This document shows, one piece after another, positions 1 through 8,006 of a DNA stretch of 47,116 bases. The notes below the pieces were generated by a model that was given only the letters and a program-made list of their open reading frames with translations, did no database searches and was not told the DNA's origin. Location of the stretch: positions 1 to 47,116 of the forward strand of contig JBGAWK010000013.1 in assembly GCA_044227665.1 (NCBI GenBank), read 5' to 3'. A program made the position numbers and the translations under genes. The stretch's first letter is position 1. Each line of letters starts with the position of its first letter. The DNA comes from JBGAWK01 sp044227665 (GTDB taxonomy: Bacteria; Bacteroidota; Bacteroidia; Chitinophagales; JADIYW01).

Positions 1-1431
1 ATAATTTTTATAAGTGCTCATGAGCTCGCCATAGCTCGGTTATATCAAGATAAAAAGAAGGATGATTTAAGATTTTTAGACGATACAAAATTTTCAATTC
101 CCCTAACTCATCTGTGGGCTGTAAACCGAGTACTATTTAAAAACAAAAAAATCCTTACATTTGATACTACCACAGCGGCGGCGCTTATGCTTTTTGACAA
201 AGAAGAATATGAACATCAGGGGATATGGAATTCAAATCCATTGGCGTATGTGCCCATCACGCAATGGGGAAGCTATACCACCCCTTCCGTGCAGACACGC
301 AGTGACGGCGTAGCCCTAGTGCTATTTGTACAGCAAGGCTATGGCAGCGCCGGCGGCAGCTTCCGCATTTCCAGCCTACAGCAGCAGCATACCGGCATCG
401 CCACCCCCGGACAGGACAACACCACCTCCCTAGCCTCCGTAACCCTCCCTACGTATGCCTATAGGTATGGATTTAATGGACAGGAAAGAGAAAATGAAAT
501 AAATCCTAGCGTTACTACTGCTCAATACTGGGAGTATGATGGTAGACTGGGAAGGAGATGGAATGTGGATCCTGTGCTATATCCTTGGAATGGTGGGTAC
601 ACTTGTTTTGAGAATAATCCGATATTCTATGCAGATCCTAATGGAGATGATGCAAAAGATAGAGCCGAAAAATGGGCTAACAAACATAAAGATCAATTAT
701 ATAGAGATTGTCCTGAATCAATGGAAGACTGTCCTGCGAGTATCAGTAGTAATATTAGTGAAAAAGACGGCGCATTATATGCTTCTGTAAAATTAAAGTC
801 TAACATTTATGGTGCTTACGAGAAAACATTTGCACCCACATCTTTTGAGAAGTTTAAAGCTAAGAGATATGACAAGAAGATTACGGCACAAATACAAAAA
901 CTAAGTAAGGCAATAGAAGAGAAAGGAGAAAATGTTGAAGATTGGTTGGCAGAGAACTTAAAAGTGATGGGCGTAGGTGTAGAGGTTTCATCTAGGTCTA
1001 TAGAAAAAAAAGATGCTAATGGTAATACAGCTTCATTCCAACTCCAAAACCAAACTAAGTTATATGCTACAGGAGATGAATCTAATGTAGATGCATTTAT
1101 CGCCAATAATAGTTTCGTACAAGGAGAGGCAGGGCTTAAATATTCAGAGTCAATTAAGAAAGCTAAAAATGAAGTTTTTTTCTACTTTTTTGCCTCAAAT
1201 TCAACAAATCAAAAGACTTCTTTTGGCAAAATTACTGGCGAAGGGCAGACTACAATTCAGCTTGTATGTGTAAAAGCGGTGGTGGCAGTAGGTAACAATA
1301 ACAAGAAAGAAGTGAAGCTGGGACTAACAAATAATTTGAATATAGGCGTCAAGACTGTAGGCAAGGGAAAGGTTGGCCTCTTTGGTTTACAAAATCATAT
1401 AGAATCATTGAGTACTTATAGACTTCCATAA
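1..1431 (+). CDS. Rhs-repeat-associated core protein, 3' end with variable C-terminal tail (partial)
   Basis: The frame is open from base 1, so the gene starts outside the window. Around bases 454-650 it carries the Bacteroidetes form of the Rhs-associated core: YRYGFNGQER, then EYDGRLGRRWNVDP, then NNPIFYADPNGDD. In this family that core ends the conserved shell and is followed by a variable C-terminal domain, often a toxin. Here about 260 residues follow (from about base 650). They are charged, I recognise no catalytic motif, and the end is rich in beta-prone residues. The part before the core does not look like normal YD repeats, and bases 241-420 are about 60% G+C by hand count against AT-rich surroundings. 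A small membrane-protein gene follows 22 bases later and could be the immunity partner. The family call is firm; the toxin role is inference. An ATG at 187 is only an internal methionine. Confidence 0.75.
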   Translation: MIFISAHELAIARLYQDKKKDDLRFLDDTKFSIPLTHLWAVNRVLFKNKKILTFDTTTAAALMLFDKEEYEHQGIWNSNPLAYVPITQWGSYTTPSVQTRSDGVALVLFVQQGYGSAGGSFRISSLQQQHTGIATPGQDNTTSLASVTLPTYAYRYGFNGQERENEINPSVTTAQYWEYDGRLGRRWNVDPVLYPWNGGYTCFENNPIFYADPNGDDAKDRAEKWANKHKDQLYRDCPESMEDCPASISSNISEKDGALYASVKLKSNIYGAYEKTFAPTSFEKFKAKRYDKKITAQIQKLSKAIEEKGENVEDWLAENLKVMGVGVEVSSRSIEKKDANGNTASFQLQNQTKLYATGDESNVDAFIANNSFVQGEAGLKYSESIKKAKNEVFFYFFASNSTNQKTSFGKITGEGQTTIQLVCVKAVVAVGNNNKKEVKLGLTNNLNIGVKTVGKGKVGLFGLQNHIESLSTYRLP

Positions 1432-1453
1432 TTCATTTTAAATCAATTAAATT

Positions 1454-1915
1454 ATGCGGTTTTTAAAATACGAATATCTTGTAGTGGTAGCTATCATTAT
1501 TCTCACTATAGTAGGGTACGATAATTTAAGAATTGTTTATGGCAATACTTTTAATGTATTATTATCTAAGCATGTCATTATGTATGGTGTAGTGGGCGAT
1601 ATTATATTTGATAGAGACGTAGATGGTGATTATTATAGGTTCGACATCTTCTATAATATTGAAGGAAAACAATACAAGATATACAAGATAGCAGCTCCCA
1701 ATGTTGTGCCGTTAAAATATAAGAAAGGCGATAAGATTAAGATAATGGTATCCAAGCGACATCCTGAATATGCAATGGTGTATGATCTTGACGATGTCAC
1801 TACATTTTTAATTCTTGCTATTGCTTGGAGTTTTTTTAGTATATATTCTGTTGTTGATATGTATAGATATGAAAGAAAATATCAAAAAAGTATTAAAGAG
1901 AAACATAGTGAATAA
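1454..1915 (+). CDS. Small two-TM protein, DUF3592-like; candidate immunity partner of the upstream Rhs tail
   Basis: The 153-residue product has a hydrophobic helix at about residues 8-26, a soluble beta-rich middle at about 40-112, and a second helix at about 115-137 ending in a basic tail. This helix-beta domain-helix layout resembles DUF3592 proteins: the middle includes a GVVGDI strand start, a YKKGDKIKIMV stretch and the HPEYA segment where that family usually has a Y-x-P-x-xP-like turn. It lies 22 bases after the Rhs-tip gene on the same strand, where Rhs immunity genes normally sit. An inner-membrane location would suit protection against a membrane- or periplasm-acting toxin, but nothing in the sequence proves this. 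It could equally be an unrelated DUF3592 protein. The start is the ATG at 1454. Confidence 0.6.
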   Translation: MRFLKYEYLVVVAIIILTIVGYDNLRIVYGNTFNVLLSKHVIMYGVVGDIIFDRDVDGDYYRFDIFYNIEGKQYKIYKIAAPNVVPLKYKKGDKIKIMVSKRHPEYAMVYDLDDVTTFLILAIAWSFFSIYSVVDMYRYERKYQKSIKEKHSE

Positions 1916-1955
1916 ACTATAAAAAAGCTAACAAATAATAACTCATACCCCCGCT

Positions 1956-2000
1956 GTCCTGAGTTTACCTTCGGTGCTACTTCGTGGTACACTTCAGGAC
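1956..2000. repeat. Imperfect hairpin of about 14 bp arms
   Basis: The left arm (1956-1969) starts GTCCTGAG and the right arm (1986-2000) ends TTCAGGAC. They pair almost fully apart from one extra base and one mismatch, around a 16-base loop. No T-run follows on either strand, so it is not an obvious intrinsic terminator. It lies between the possible immunity gene and the IS3 element. Confidence 0.45.
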
Positions 2001-2054
2001 TATAAAGAAGCCCAGCCGTAAACGAGTAAAACTGCCTCAAAACCATTCAGGAAA

Positions 2055-2110
2055 TTGTCTGAACCATGATTCTTAGGATTAAAGGATGGGCAGGATTATA
2101 GAATTAAAAT
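2055..2110. repeat. Degenerate GGATT-rich short repeat block
   Basis: After TTGTCTGAACCATGATT come three copies of AGGAT(T/G) spaced 9-11 bases apart, then a decayed GAATT copy. From memory, blocks of this TGTCTGAACCATGATT/AGGATT type recur between genes in many Bacteroidota genomes. I cannot check copy number from one window. The block ends about 25 bases before the inferred left end of the IS element. Confidence 0.4.
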
Positions 2111-2134
2111 TCCCTAAAACTGTAAAACGGTACA

Positions 2135-2160
2135 TGGCTGTAAAAATAGAACAGTTATAA
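2135..2160 (+). repeat. Putative left terminal inverted repeat of the IS3 element
   Basis: It begins TGGCTGTAAAAATAG and continues AACAGTTATAA. It matches the reverse complement of 3431-3457 at the outer seven bases, at TAG, at ACAGTT and at the inner TAA. Confidence 0.5.
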
Positions 2161-2199
2161 AATCAAAAAATTTATAACTTAAACCAAAAAAAGCAGACA

Positions 2200-2466
2200 A
2201 TGAAGCGATCAAAATTCACGGAGACACAGATACTAAAGATACTACAAGATCTGTCGTCAGGTACAAAAATCAGCGATTTAGCACGCAAGTACGGTATTAG
2301 CGAAGCCACTATATATGGATGGCGTTCGAGATATGGAGGCATGGAAATCACGGAGCTGCAACGACTCAGGGAGCTAGAAAGAGAAAACAGCCTATTGCGC
2401 AGAGCGGTATCGGACTTACAGTTAGACATCACGATATTAAAAGACATAAATTCAAAAAAGTGGTAG
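2200..2466 (+). CDS. IS3-family transposase OrfA (helix-turn-helix protein)
   Basis: This 88-residue protein is the DNA-binding half of an IS3 transposase. It opens with the typical KRSKFTETQILKILQDL segment, followed by a helix-turn-helix (about residues 25-45, SDLARKYGISEATIYGWRSR) and a leucine-zipper-like end (LQRLRELERENSLLRRAV). Unshifted translation ends at TAG 2464-2466. Part of the ribosomes are expected to shift to the -1 frame at 2454-2460 and make the OrfAB transposase. OrfA alone usually regulates transposition in this family. Confidence 0.9.
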   Translation: MKRSKFTETQILKILQDLSSGTKISDLARKYGISEATIYGWRSRYGGMEITELQRLRELERENSLLRRAVSDLQLDITILKDINSKKW

Positions 2467-3269
2467 GGCTCGAGCACAAGAGAGCCTGTGTAGAATATGC
2501 CATAAAGACATATAAAATACGAAGTGCTCGAGCCTGCAAACTAATGTCTTACAGCAGAACCACACTATATTACAAGAAGAAGATGCCTGCCAAAGACCAA
2601 GCCATAAAAGAATTGATAGACAAGCATCTGAGATATAATTCAGGTAGGACAATTGTTACAGCACAGATACAACACCATCATCAAGGCATAAGTGCCAGTA
2701 AGATACGACGCGTATATACCCAGCAAGGGTACAGCCTATACCGGCGTATCAAAAGCAAACGGATAAAGAGATCCGCCAACCCCATCACCGTACCCTTAGC
2801 CGCCAATCAAGAATGGGCCATAGACTTCATGAGCGACGCCTTAAGTAATGGCAGAAGAATACGAACACTGAACATCATAGACCCATACAACAGAAAATGC
2901 CTAGGCATACATATACGCCACAACCTACCCACCACACAAGTCATCCAATACCTCACACAGATAATAGAAACCGTAGGCAAGCCTGCAAGTATCAGAACAG
3001 ATAATGGACCGGAATTTACAAGCAAACAATTTCAATTATGGCTGCACCACAACAAGATTAAGTGGAACGCCATACAGCCAGGATGCCCCCAAGAAAATGC
3101 CATCATAGAACGCATGAATCGCACCTACAGAGAAGCCGTATTAGACGCCTCAGTATTCAAAGACCTAGCGCAAGCACAAAAGCTAACTGATGAATGGCTG
3201 AAATATTATAACGAACAAAGACCCCATCAATCCTTAAGCTACAAAACCCCCGACAATTATGCAGCATAA
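2319..3269 (+). CDS. IS3-family transposase OrfB, expressed as OrfAB by -1 frameshift
   Basis: This is the catalytic integrase half. The useful part begins at the shift site (from 2460, KVVGLEHKRACVEY); earlier codons of this frame overlap orfA and are probably never read separately. Visible domains are an HTH_21-like segment near TVLYYKKK-type sequence, then the rve integrase core. The DDE triad is intact: Asp in WAIDFMSDAL, Asp in RTDNGPEF and Glu in ENAIIERMNRTYRE, with exactly 35 residues between the second Asp and the Glu. The pattern DFMSDALSNGRRIRTLN is typical of the IS407 group. There are no stop codons or lost motifs, so the transposase appears intact. Confidence 0.9.
   Translation: MAFEIWRHGNHGAATTQGARKRKQPIAQSGIGLTVRHHDIKRHKFKKVVGLEHKRACVEYAIKTYKIRSARACKLMSYSRTTLYYKKKMPAKDQAIKELIDKHLRYNSGRTIVTAQIQHHHQGISASKIRRVYTQQGYSLYRRIKSKRIKRSANPITVPLAANQEWAIDFMSDALSNGRRIRTLNIIDPYNRKCLGIHIRHNLPTTQVIQYLTQIIETVGKPASIRTDNGPEFTSKQFQLWLHHNKIKWNAIQPGCPQENAIIERMNRTYREAVLDASVFKDLAQAQKLTDEWLKYYNEQRPHQSLSYKTPDNYAA
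2454..2460 (+). other. Programmed -1 frameshift slippery heptamer A_AAA_AAG
   Basis: The heptamer AAAAAAG lies in the orfA frame as A AAA AAG, two codons before the orfA stop. Slipping back one base continues directly into orfB. This is the standard IS3-family arrangement. Confidence 0.8.
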
Positions 3270-3430
3270 TATCAGAATTGGAAACTCTTTTTCTATTTCT
3301 CTAAAAATGAGACAGCCCCAAAATAGGAAGCTGCCGTCCATTTTTAGTGCAAATCCTACTTGTTCGCTGTGGTTTCCAATCACCAGCCACGCAGGCAAAG
3401 ACTTTGTAAAATTCAACCCTTTATTTTATA

Positions 3431-3457
3431 TTTACAAACTGTCTAAAAAAACAGCCA
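3431..3457 (-). repeat. Putative right terminal inverted repeat of the IS3 element
   Basis: Read on the minus strand it begins TGGCTGTTTTTTTAG and continues ACAGTTTGTAA, an imperfect match to the left end at 2135. The match in the outer seven bases and ACAGTT is better than that of the rival site at 3320. Confidence 0.45.
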
Positions 3458-3552
3458 CCTTCAATAAGATAATCATGTACAATTGGACGATATTAGCAAT
3501 CAAAAACATAAGTTTTATATAAATAAATATTACAAACATTAAAAAAAATAAT

Positions 3553-4581
3553 ATGAAAACAAAAACATTTTTTGCCGGCTTAATTATGTGGATTATAACA
3601 TTTTCAGTTTACACACAAGACAAAATCATTAAAAAAAATCAAGAAATTCTTACTGGGAAAATAATAGAAGTAGGAATAGCTGAAATAAAATACAAAACAT
3701 CTGACAATTTAAATGGACCTGATTACGTAATTACTAAAAATGATGTGTTATTAATTGTATATGAAAATGGAAAGATTGACAAAATTACTAGTGTTAAAGA
3801 AGATAAAAAGAAAAATTATATAGACTCCTCTTATTTTAAGTACAATAATTCGATATCCTTTGATTTAATTTCTCCAGCTTATAGTGATATATCATTAGCA
3901 TATGAAAAAAGAGTGTTCAAAAAAACACTTATAGGGTTTAAAATACCGCTTACGCTTCATTATAGCAAAAATTTTACACCTGCAGGTTATCCTATTGTTG
4001 GATTAAATATTGATTCCTATTACCAATTTTTAACTGCTGTTTTTCCAAATATCTCTGTCATTTCGACAACACAGGACTCTGTATTGTTAAGATTCCGAGA
4101 GGCAAAACAGACTAAGGTATCAAATATTGGCTTCAGAACAGGGTTGCAAACAAAATTTTATTTTTCTCAGCCTAAAAAAATAAATTGGTTTATTGGACCT
4201 GAAATTATTTTGGGTTATTCTCAAGGTAAAATTGTGAAAGAAGTTAAAGATGAAGATTATTGGGTAGCTAAAGACGAATATTATTCCTCAAATTATAATA
4301 ATAAAGTTCTGAAAGAGAACAGAAGTTATAATGAAATTTTTACTGCAAATAGATTTTTATTAGGGACACAATTTACTACCGGATTTGAATATAGACCAAT
4401 GCCAAGGTTATCTCTTGGTATTGATATAGGTCTTGGGTATGCTGCGATTATAGATTTTGGAGACTTACAACACAAAAATTTTTATAGAGATGCCTATGGA
4501 AATTATTATATAGACTATGCAAATCCCCTAAGGTCTATATTTACATGGCGTGGAGCATTTAATTTAGGAATAAATTTCTAA
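3553..4581 (+). CDS. Secreted outer-membrane beta-barrel-like protein
   Basis: The 342-residue product has a signal peptide (about residues 1-21, basic start, long hydrophobic stretch, cleavage after VYTQ). Next comes a motif frequent in Bacteroidetes envelope proteins: a 'gkIiEVgiaEIKYKtsdNlnGPdYvItKnDVlLIvYeNG' block at about 36-78. The rest alternates hydrophobic and polar residues in beta strands with many aromatic and Gly residues and ends in GINF, as in outer-membrane barrels whose last strand ends in an aromatic. The function is unknown. The gene is AT-rich and stands alone after the IS element, with an A-rich leader upstream of the ATG but no clear -7 box. A structural role or small-molecule passage is possible but unsupported. 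Confidence 0.6.
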   Translation: MKTKTFFAGLIMWIITFSVYTQDKIIKKNQEILTGKIIEVGIAEIKYKTSDNLNGPDYVITKNDVLLIVYENGKIDKITSVKEDKKKNYIDSSYFKYNNSISFDLISPAYSDISLAYEKRVFKKTLIGFKIPLTLHYSKNFTPAGYPIVGLNIDSYYQFLTAVFPNISVISTTQDSVLLRFREAKQTKVSNIGFRTGLQTKFYFSQPKKINWFIGPEIILGYSQGKIVKEVKDEDYWVAKDEYYSSNYNNKVLKENRSYNEIFTANRFLLGTQFTTGFEYRPMPRLSLGIDIGLGYAAIIDFGDLQHKNFYRDAYGNYYIDYANPLRSIFTWRGAFNLGINF

Positions 4582-4650
4582 GTATTATTTAGATACCTGT
4601 CAGGATAATATTGATATTAGGTAATTTATGAAGACTTCATTTGAGTTTTT

Positions 4651-4658
4651 TACATTTG
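4651..4658 (+). promoter_or_regulatory. Possible Bacteroidota -7 box TACATTTG upstream of the phosphodiesterase gene
   Basis: It matches the TAnnTTTG consensus exactly, 77 bases before the ATG at 4736. No TTG-type -33 element lies at the right distance, so the call is weak. Confidence 0.3.
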
Positions 4659-4735
4659 GTCAACTGATGGAAGGGCTTCTACCTTGTAAACTTTAGATAA
4701 AAAGTCATATATTTAAGGGTGAAATAATATAATAG

Positions 4736-5599
4736 ATGTATAGATACTTTGTTTTTTTAATAATAATTCTACTTCATATCTCTTGTGAAAAAGATAATAC
4801 AGCAGATAAAATGAATATAAGCATATTGAGTTATAATGTGGCAGGGCTTCCAGAGGGCTTGTCCTCTTCACACCCCGCAACAAATACCGTGAAAATTAGT
4901 AAAAAACTGTATCCCTATCAGGTCATCCATGTGCAAGAAGACTTCTGCTATCATACCCAATTAAGTAGATATGACGACCATGCACATCGCACGCTTTCAT
5001 CGGGGTGTGTACCTGGCGGCGACGGGTTAAATACTTTTTCTGACTTTGCTATTATCAATTTCAAGCGAGTGAATTGGAAAAATTGCCACGGCACAGATTG
5101 CCTTACACCTAAGGGATTTAGCTATAGTCAATTAATAATAAATGGACAGCATATTGACTTCTATAATGTCCATGCCAATGCCGGAACTGCCCCAGGAGAT
5201 TTATTGGCAAGGCAAAAAAATATTAGACAGTTAGTAGATTTTATGCATACTAATACCGGAGAGAATGCCTGTCTTGTATTTGGAGACTTCAACTGCCGCT
5301 ACACTCGTGATGATGATGATATTAGAAGGTTATTGGACGAAGGCTATGATGATGTGTGGCTGCAACTAGTACGCAATAACAGTATCCCCGAAAAAGGAGC
5401 TGCTGCTCTTACCGCATGTGACGATAAGAATCATCCAAATTGTGAAGTCGTAGATAAGGTGTTTTATAAAAGTGATGCAAGAGTAGAGATAGTACCATCT
5501 CTCTATCAACTGGATGATTCAACATTTTATGACAGTCGTGGCAACCCTTTGTCGGATCATTATCCTTTACGGGTGGATTTTACTTTTAATTTCAAATAG
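4736..5599 (+). CDS. Endonuclease/exonuclease/phosphatase-fold (DNase I-like) phosphodiesterase, exported
   Basis: The 287-residue product keeps the active-site set of the EEP family: Asn34 in YNVAGLP, Glu68 in HVQED, His146 in YNVHANAG, Asp184 and Asn186 in GDFNCR, Asp240 in DKVFY, and Asp274-His275 in LSDHYPL. Such enzymes cut phosphodiester bonds of nucleic acids, phospholipids or sphingomyelin with a divalent metal. Several cysteines and the N-terminus (hydrophobic residues 5-16, then HISC) suggest export, probably as a lipoprotein with lipidated Cys17; the His three residues before that Cys is unusual for a lipobox. The substrate cannot be told from sequence: a secreted nuclease or a sphingomyelinase-C-like phospholipase are both possible. 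The GT39-like gene follows 27 bases later. Confidence 0.8.
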   Translation: MYRYFVFLIIILLHISCEKDNTADKMNISILSYNVAGLPEGLSSSHPATNTVKISKKLYPYQVIHVQEDFCYHTQLSRYDDHAHRTLSSGCVPGGDGLNTFSDFAIINFKRVNWKNCHGTDCLTPKGFSYSQLIINGQHIDFYNVHANAGTAPGDLLARQKNIRQLVDFMHTNTGENACLVFGDFNCRYTRDDDDIRRLLDEGYDDVWLQLVRNNSIPEKGAAALTACDDKNHPNCEVVDKVFYKSDARVEIVPSLYQLDDSTFYDSRGNPLSDHYPLRVDFTFNFK

Positions 5600-5626
5600 A
5601 AGTATCTTTAGTCACAAAATTTTGGA

Positions 5627-6964
5627 GTGTACATAGTAGGCATAAGCATATTTGTTGTATTTGTAACGGCACTTGTGAGTCCTATCCCATTCTTTATGGA
5701 CAATATACTCACCTCCACTATTTGCCAACACTACTACCATGAGGGCTTTGGTACCCTTATTCTTCCTACGATCCTAGATGCAGGCCACCCACCACTTTTT
5801 TATATCTATCTTACGGTATTTTGGAAAATTTTTGGGATGTCAGTATGGTCATCTCATCTGGCTATGGCGCCCTTTATGTTCCTTTTCTTATGGTCTGTCT
5901 CTAAGATGGTTCCTTATGTAAAAGGAAGGAATATTGTAGGATTGTTCCCGCTCTTTGCAGGGCCTATATTGGCACAATTCACTATGCCTTCATACGATTT
6001 TGTCATGACAGCGATAAGTATCACCGCCTTAGTAGTCATACAACGACACAAAATTCCTTTATTTTATTTCCTCTTAGCTCTATTGTCATTATTATCCCTA
6101 AGAGGCGTAATTATAAGCTTTAGTATAGCCCTGTGCTACGGCTATATCTTTGATAAATTCAATAAAAAATTTGCACTATATGGGATGCTGAGCCTTATTC
6201 CGATTTTAGTGTGGCTTATCTATCATTACCAAATGACGGGTTGGTGCTTGGCATCTCCCAGTACGCACTGGCAATCGCAGCGCAACTTTGGTATCATACA
6301 GTATGTTATACCCAATTGCATAGGATTAGTACGATGCTTCACAGATAATGGTATGATGATAGTGAGCATAGTATTTTTGTTTTTTACTATAAAAAATAAG
6401 GATTATAAGTTTTTGATACTTATTATACTACTTACGACACTCAATGTAGCACCCTTAATGTTTACATCCAATCCTATATTGCAACGCTATTTGCTCTTAA
6501 TTTATACCTTAATGATGATAAGGATAGTAGGATATTTTATTCAAGCATATCTTGGCAAATTAATGTTGTTAGTTCTAGGGATTATTCTCCTCAGCTCCAA
6601 TGTTTTTTACTACACATATCATTCAAACTCTTGGGATACCAATGCATTGTATTTTAGATATTTCAGGGGATTTTCCGTAGTAGAAAATTTCCTCTCACGG
6701 CATAATATTTCAAAACGTGATTGTGCTGCTTCCTTTCCGGTTTTCAATGCCCATAAGCAAATTTATACGAATGGAGACACCCTACGTATGCAGGATGTTT
6801 TAGAAATTCCTTTGGGGACAACGCCGTATATTATATATTCCAATGCAAGTAATGCTTTTGAATATGAAAAGCTGAAGGAAGTAAAACGTAGATACTACAA
6901 ATTGGAGCATATTGCTTTCTACCCTTTTTATTTTGATATATATAAAATAAAATCAATTAATTAA
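5627..6964 (+). CDS. GT39/ArnT-like polytopic membrane glycosyltransferase
   Basis: The 445-residue protein has roughly ten hydrophobic helices in its first 335 residues and a short soluble C-terminal part, the layout of PMT/ArnT/GT39 enzymes that transfer sugars from polyprenyl-phosphate donors on the outer face of the inner membrane. After the first helix comes the family-like signature ILDAGHPPLFY (His-Pro-Pro). The only good start in frame is GTG at 5627; the next in-frame ATG would remove the first helix, and a stop codon lies 18 bases upstream. A GtrB/DPM-type synthase gene follows at once and could supply the donor. The acceptor, lipid or protein, is unknown. Confidence 0.7.
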   Translation: MYIVGISIFVVFVTALVSPIPFFMDNILTSTICQHYYHEGFGTLILPTILDAGHPPLFYIYLTVFWKIFGMSVWSSHLAMAPFMFLFLWSVSKMVPYVKGRNIVGLFPLFAGPILAQFTMPSYDFVMTAISITALVVIQRHKIPLFYFLLALLSLLSLRGVIISFSIALCYGYIFDKFNKKFALYGMLSLIPILVWLIYHYQMTGWCLASPSTHWQSQRNFGIIQYVIPNCIGLVRCFTDNGMMIVSIVFLFFTIKNKDYKFLILIILLTTLNVAPLMFTSNPILQRYLLLIYTLMMIRIVGYFIQAYLGKLMLLVLGIILLSSNVFYYTYHSNSWDTNALYFRYFRGFSVVENFLSRHNISKRDCAASFPVFNAHKQIYTNGDTLRMQDVLEIPLGTTPYIIYSNASNAFEYEKLKEVKRRYYKLEHIAFYPFYFDIYKIKSIN

Positions 6965-7020
6965 GTTAAAATATTTAATCTTTTTATTTATGATTAAAAT
7001 GTGATAGTATTTCATTGGTA

Positions 7021-7986
7021 ATGCAAGTAATATTGTTACATTTTCTTTTTGTTTATATCTTAGCGGTTGTGATTTCTGTTATCATCCCAGTCTATAATGA
7101 AGCTGGCAATATAGAGAAGCTTTATGAGCGACTTACTTCTGTGATGGAAAGTATAGGTGATGCCTATGAAATGTTGTTTGTAAATGATGGTAGCCAAGAT
7201 AATACATTGAGCATCATCAAGAAATTTGCCCATGTTGACAACAATATCAAATACATAGATTTCAGTAGAAATTTTGGGCATCAGATAGCAGTTTTTGCAG
7301 GGCTAGAATACGCACATGGCGATTATATTGTAATTATTGATGCAGATCTTCAAGATCCTCCGGAACTCATTCATGAGTTGTATGCTAAGTGTAGAGAAGG
7401 TTATGATGTAGTCTATGCACAGAGAGAGTTTAGAGCAGGGGAGACCTATATGAAGAAAACTACTGCCAAATACTTTTACAAAGTATTAAAATATTTTTCT
7501 GATACAGAAATACCATTAGATACAGGAGATTTTCGTATCATGACCAGAAAGGTGGTGGATATAGTCTTAAATATGCCGGAATACAACAAATTTCTTAGGG
7601 GGCAAATAGCGTGGGTGGGATTTAGTCAGACAGGAGTAATCTATAATAGGGATAGTCGCTATGACGGAAAGTCAGGCTATCCTTATAGCAAGATGATAAG
7701 ATTTGCTTTCGATGGTCTTACTGCCTTCTCGAATACTCCGTTGAAGGTAGCGACTTATCTTGGTTTTTTTGTTTCTTCAATTACTTTTGGCGTCTTATTA
7801 TATACGCTATATATAAAATTTATTTTGGGCAGTGCGATACAAGGATGGACATCTACGATGATTGCCATCTTATTTTTAGGGGGTGTGCAATTGGTATGTA
7901 TAGGTATTATAGGGGAATATCTGGGGCGAGTATTGGATAATGTACGCAATCGCCCACTCTATTTGGTCAGAGATAAAAATGTGTGA
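7021..7986 (+). CDS. GtrB/DPM1-type GT2 polyprenyl-phosphate glycosyltransferase
   Basis: This is a family 2 glycosyltransferase with two C-terminal membrane helices. The GT-A domain starts ISVIIPVYNEAGNIEKLYERL and has FVNDGSQDNT, the DADLQDPPELI metal-binding motif and RGQIAWVGF. The two helices at about residues 240-265 and 275-300 are followed by GEYLGRVLDNVRNRP, typical of GtrB-like enzymes that make undecaprenyl-phosphate glucose or a related donor. The start is uncertain. ATG 7021 adds about 16 hydrophobic residues not usual in the family, while GTG at 7069 gives the canonical N-terminus. It probably works with the adjacent GT39-like enzyme in envelope glycan or lipid modification. It converges on the GMC gene with only 20 bases between stops. 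Confidence 0.85.
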   Translation: MQVILLHFLFVYILAVVISVIIPVYNEAGNIEKLYERLTSVMESIGDAYEMLFVNDGSQDNTLSIIKKFAHVDNNIKYIDFSRNFGHQIAVFAGLEYAHGDYIVIIDADLQDPPELIHELYAKCREGYDVVYAQREFRAGETYMKKTTAKYFYKVLKYFSDTEIPLDTGDFRIMTRKVVDIVLNMPEYNKFLRGQIAWVGFSQTGVIYNRDSRYDGKSGYPYSKMIRFAFDGLTAFSNTPLKVATYLGFFVSSITFGVLLYTLYIKFILGSAIQGWTSTMIAILFLGGVQLVCIGIIGEYLGRVLDNVRNRPLYLVRDKNV

Positions 7987-8006
7987 GGCAGACTAGTATG
8001 TACTTG

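Larger units (their letters stand above)
2135..3457 (+). mobile_element. IS3-family insertion sequence, IS407-like group
   Basis: The element holds overlapping orfA and orfB joined by a -1 frameshift site. Candidate terminal inverted repeats are at 2135-2160 and 3431-3457: both read inward TGGCTGT, then five or six A/T bases, TAG and ACAGTT, and they fit the family rule of TG at the left end and CA at the right. No direct target duplication is visible (flanking triplets ACA and CCT), so the insertion may be old or rearranged. The right non-coding tail of 188 bases is longer than usual for the family, so the right end could instead be near 3320, where a TGAGACAGCCCCA motif occurs. The family is certain; the exact ends are not. 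Confidence 0.7.

Noticed and set aside
816..1106. Open frame of 96 codons antisense to the Rhs tail
   Set aside because: Low-complexity residue mix and full overlap with a clear coding frame; a shadow.
3311..3320. TGAGACAGCCCC motif as the IS right end
   Set aside because: Its reverse complement matches the left end less well than 3431-3457, although the shorter tail would be more typical; kept as an alternative only.
3259..3522. Open frame of 87 codons after the IS transposase
   Set aside because: It overlaps the transposase end and the IS right end, has no family-like residues, and no ribosome-binding or promoter signals.
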